NCBI GenBank assembly: GCA_023391315.1
Contig: JAEWBD010000056.1
Location: forward strand, 1 to 7,728
Direction of reading: 5' to 3'
Source: Bacteroidota bacterium
GTDB taxonomy: Bacteria; Bacteroidota; Bacteroidia; Chitinophagales; Chitinophagaceae
Length of the DNA stretch: 7,728 bases
Below are positions 7,211-7,728 of the stretch, one piece after another. Under the pieces are notes generated by a model. That model was not told where the DNA came from, ran no database searches, and saw only the letters and a program-made list of their open reading frames with translations. Both the position numbers and the translations under genes were made by a program. The stretch's first letter is position 1, and every line of letters begins with the position of its first letter.

Positions 7211-7258
7211 TCAACAAAAAAAGAAAACCCGCACAGCAAATACTGTGTTTGTTTTCAT
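7211..7258 (-). CDS. Possible 15-residue leader peptide upstream of pyrG
   Basis: ATG at 7258-7256 opens a 15-codon frame ending in TGA at 7213-7211 and would encode MKTNTVFAVRVFFFC. It lies wholly on top of the terminator-like stem at 7216-7255, and the FFF run comes from the T tract itself. Leader peptides of attenuators look like this, but the Phe run has no evident link with CTP synthesis, and no good ribosome binding site precedes the ATG. It may be a chance frame. Confidence 0.2.
   Translation of the reverse strand: MKTNTVFAVRVFFFC
7216..7255 (-). terminator. Terminator-like stem in the pyrG leader
   Basis: On the minus strand CACAG (7247-7243... arm complement 7236-7232 CTGTG) closes a 6-base loop TATTTG, with flanking AAAAC (7255-7251) facing GTTTT (7228-7224) across three mismatched or wobble positions. 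After CGGGTTTTC comes a run of seven T at 7222-7216. This is the layout of an intrinsic terminator firing toward pyrG, 136 bases before its ATG. On the plus strand the same stem is followed by TTTGTTTT and could act weakly in that direction too. No gene upstream on this strand needs a terminator here, which points to attenuation or a small RNA. Confidence 0.4.
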
Positions 7259-7285
7259 CAATCTTATTTTATGATTAGATTTCCG

Positions 7286-7318
7286 GTGACCGGAGAGAAG
7301 AAATTTCTCAGTGGTCAT
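7286..7318 (-). promoter_or_regulatory. Two-part hairpin at the predicted 5' end of the pyrG leader
   Basis: TGACC (7287-7291) pairs with GGTCA (7313-7317), extended by G-T wobbles on both sides; after a 2x2 internal loop, GAGAA (7295-7299) pairs with TTCTC (7305-7309) over a 5-base loop. The element starts just downstream of the minus-strand -7 box (7327-7320), so it would form at or near the very 5' end of the transcript. A second, overlapping hairpin CCGG-TGA-CCGG (7283-7293) competes for some of the same bases. Whether it is regulatory is inference. Confidence 0.35.
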
Positions 7319-7319
7319 G

Positions 7320-7357
7320 CAAAGCTAAAATATATTTCTTGCGTTTAAAAATTTCAA
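7320..7357 (-). promoter_or_regulatory. Promoter directed toward pyrG
   Basis: On the minus strand TAGCTTTG (7327-7320) matches TAnnTTTG exactly and is the only exact match on this strand that I found in the gap. TTGAAA (7357-7352) stands 30 bases upstream of it, the same arrangement as at the DUF151 promoter. Transcription would start near 7314 and give an unusually long leader of about 235 nt for pyrG. Confidence 0.45.
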
Positions 7358-7399
7358 TGTGAAAACTGCAATGAAATTGGAAAATTTTTTATTCTTCTT

Positions 7400-7437
7400 A
7401 TGAAATGGGCAAACATATTTTTTGCGGCTTACCTTTG
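7400..7437 (+). promoter_or_regulatory. Promoter of mdh
   Basis: TACCTTTG at 7430-7437 matches the TAnnTTTG -7 consensus exactly and would start transcription near 7443, about 30 nt before the mdh ATG. No -33 TTTG is found at the usual spacing; ATGAAA at 7400-7405 occupies the place, 30 bases upstream, where the other two promoters have TTGAAA. Confidence 0.55.
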
Positions 7438-7446
7438 CAGCCCAAA

Positions 7447-7476
7447 ATGATTCTTCACCATAAAAATTATATATGA
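7447..7476 (+). CDS. Possible 9-codon upstream ORF overlapping the mdh start
   Basis: ATG at 7447 opens a 9-codon frame (MILHHKNYI) whose TGA stop at 7474-7476 overlaps the mdh start as ATGA. The ATG would be only a few bases from the predicted 5' end of the transcript. The overlap is the kind that supports translational coupling, but a frame this short can arise by chance and no ribosome binding site is visible. Confidence 0.15.
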   Translation: MILHHKNYI

Positions 7477-7728
7477 AAGTTACTGTTGTAGGCGCAGGCG
7501 CCGTGGGTGCAACCTGTGCTGATAACATTGTGCGTAAAGAGATAGCGCATGAAGTTGTATTGCTTGACATTAAAGAAGGTCTTTCCGAAGGCAAAGCCCA
7601 GGATATGATGCAAACCGCCGCCCTGCTTGGTTTTGATACACGTATCAGCGGCAGCACCGGCGATTATGCTAAAACTGCAAACAGCGATATTGTCGTTATC
7701 ACATCAGGCCTGCCCCGCAAACCAGGCA
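7473..7728 (+). CDS. mdh: Malate dehydrogenase, N-terminal 85 codons, truncated by the window edge
   Basis: The frame starts with ATG at 7473 and runs open to the window end (85 codons plus one base). The protein begins MKVTVVGAGAVGATCA, the NAD-binding Rossmann loop (Gly7, Gly9, Gly12). VLLDI (29-33) carries Asp32 at the end of the second strand, which favours NAD over NADP. TSGLPRKPG (77-85) is typical of the LDH-like malate dehydrogenases of Bacteroidota and contains the substrate-binding Arg82; the equivalent part of lactate dehydrogenases usually differs. The enzyme interconverts malate and oxaloacetate in the TCA cycle, in the cytosol. The catalytic His and the second substrate Arg lie beyond the window, so completeness cannot be judged. 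It diverges from pyrG. Confidence 0.95.
   Translation, partial: MKVTVVGAGAVGATCADNIVRKEIAHEVVLLDIKEGLSEGKAQDMMQTAALLGFDTRISGSTGDYAKTANSDIVVITSGLPRKPG

Larger units (their letters stand above)
7081..7472. other. 392-base divergent intergenic region between pyrG and mdh
   Basis: No conventional gene is supported here. The open frames seen (a 77-codon one on plus at 7115-7348, and the minus frame reaching into mdh) have no family-like sequence. On the pyrG strand, from upstream to downstream, lie a promoter (7357-7320), a two-part hairpin (7318-7286), a 15-codon ORF (7258-7211) containing a terminator-like stem (7255-7216), a small bulged hairpin ATGAT/ATCAT (7172-7189), and then an AT-rich stretch up to the ATG. 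On the mdh strand there is a promoter at 7400-7437. A TTTCA-ATG-TGAAA dyad at 7352-7364 overlaps the upstream block of the pyrG promoter. Confidence 0.8.

Noticed and set aside
7115..7348. 77-codon open frame on the plus strand in the pyrG-mdh gap
   Set aside because: The composition is low-complexity (Cys, Tyr, His, Ser and Phe from AT-rich DNA), no ribosome site or family resemblance is seen, and it overlaps the structured elements on the pyrG strand.
7325..7657. 110-codon open frame on the minus strand across the start of mdh
   Set aside because: Half of it is antisense to the clear NAD-binding domain of mdh, and the rest covers the mdh promoter; no family resemblance.
1..7728. Search for mobile elements, CRISPR repeats, tRNA or rRNA genes, toxin-antitoxin or defence genes
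   Set aside because: No transposase or integrase motifs, terminal repeats, regularly spaced repeats, cloverleaf-like segments or small paired genes were seen; nearly all sequence is taken up by six housekeeping-type genes and short gaps.

Overview
The window reads as an ordinary chromosomal segment from a member of the Bacteroidota, most likely a Chitinophagaceae-like bacterium. The evidence is the protein content (a DPE2-type 4-alpha-glucanotransferase with two CBM20 domains, and a DUF151 protein with a C-terminal UVR motif), promoters of the Bacteroidota TAnnTTTG type, and starts that mostly lack a Shine-Dalgarno sequence. Genes look moderate in GC and the gaps are very AT-rich. The family placement is inference; no rRNA or other taxonomic marker is present.

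Layout from left to right. At 1-626 (minus) lies the N-terminal 208 codons of an extended short-chain dehydrogenase/NAD-dependent epimerase, cut by the window edge. A 231-base divergent gap (627-857) holds a promoter and a perfect dyad. At 858-1445 (plus) is a bifunctional-nuclease (DUF151) protein, followed 17 bases later by ispE (1463-2287, TTG start), so the two probably form an operon. After a 117-base gap with a good promoter comes malQ (2405-5395, also TTG start), a 996-residue protein with a histone-H1-like Lys/Ala tail, two CBM20 domains and a GH77 domain. A perfect 11-bp hairpin separates malQ from the convergent pyrG (5431-7080, minus), an intact CTP synthase. A 392-base divergent gap (7081-7472) precedes mdh (7473 onward, plus), of which only the first 85 codons are present.

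The genes are housekeeping metabolism rather than a single pathway: isoprenoid precursor synthesis (ispE), maltose/glycogen turnover (malQ), CTP synthesis (pyrG), the TCA cycle (mdh), and two less specific proteins. No mobile element, CRISPR array, tRNA, rRNA or defence system is visible.

The parts that deserve a second look are non-coding or terminal: the H1-like tail on MalQ; the pyrG-mdh gap, where a promoter, a 5' hairpin, a 15-residue ORF and a terminator-like stem lie in order on the pyrG strand (possible attenuated leader or small RNA); and a TGAAA block found exactly 30 bases upstream of the -7 element at three separate promoters. I see no convincing new multi-gene system here.
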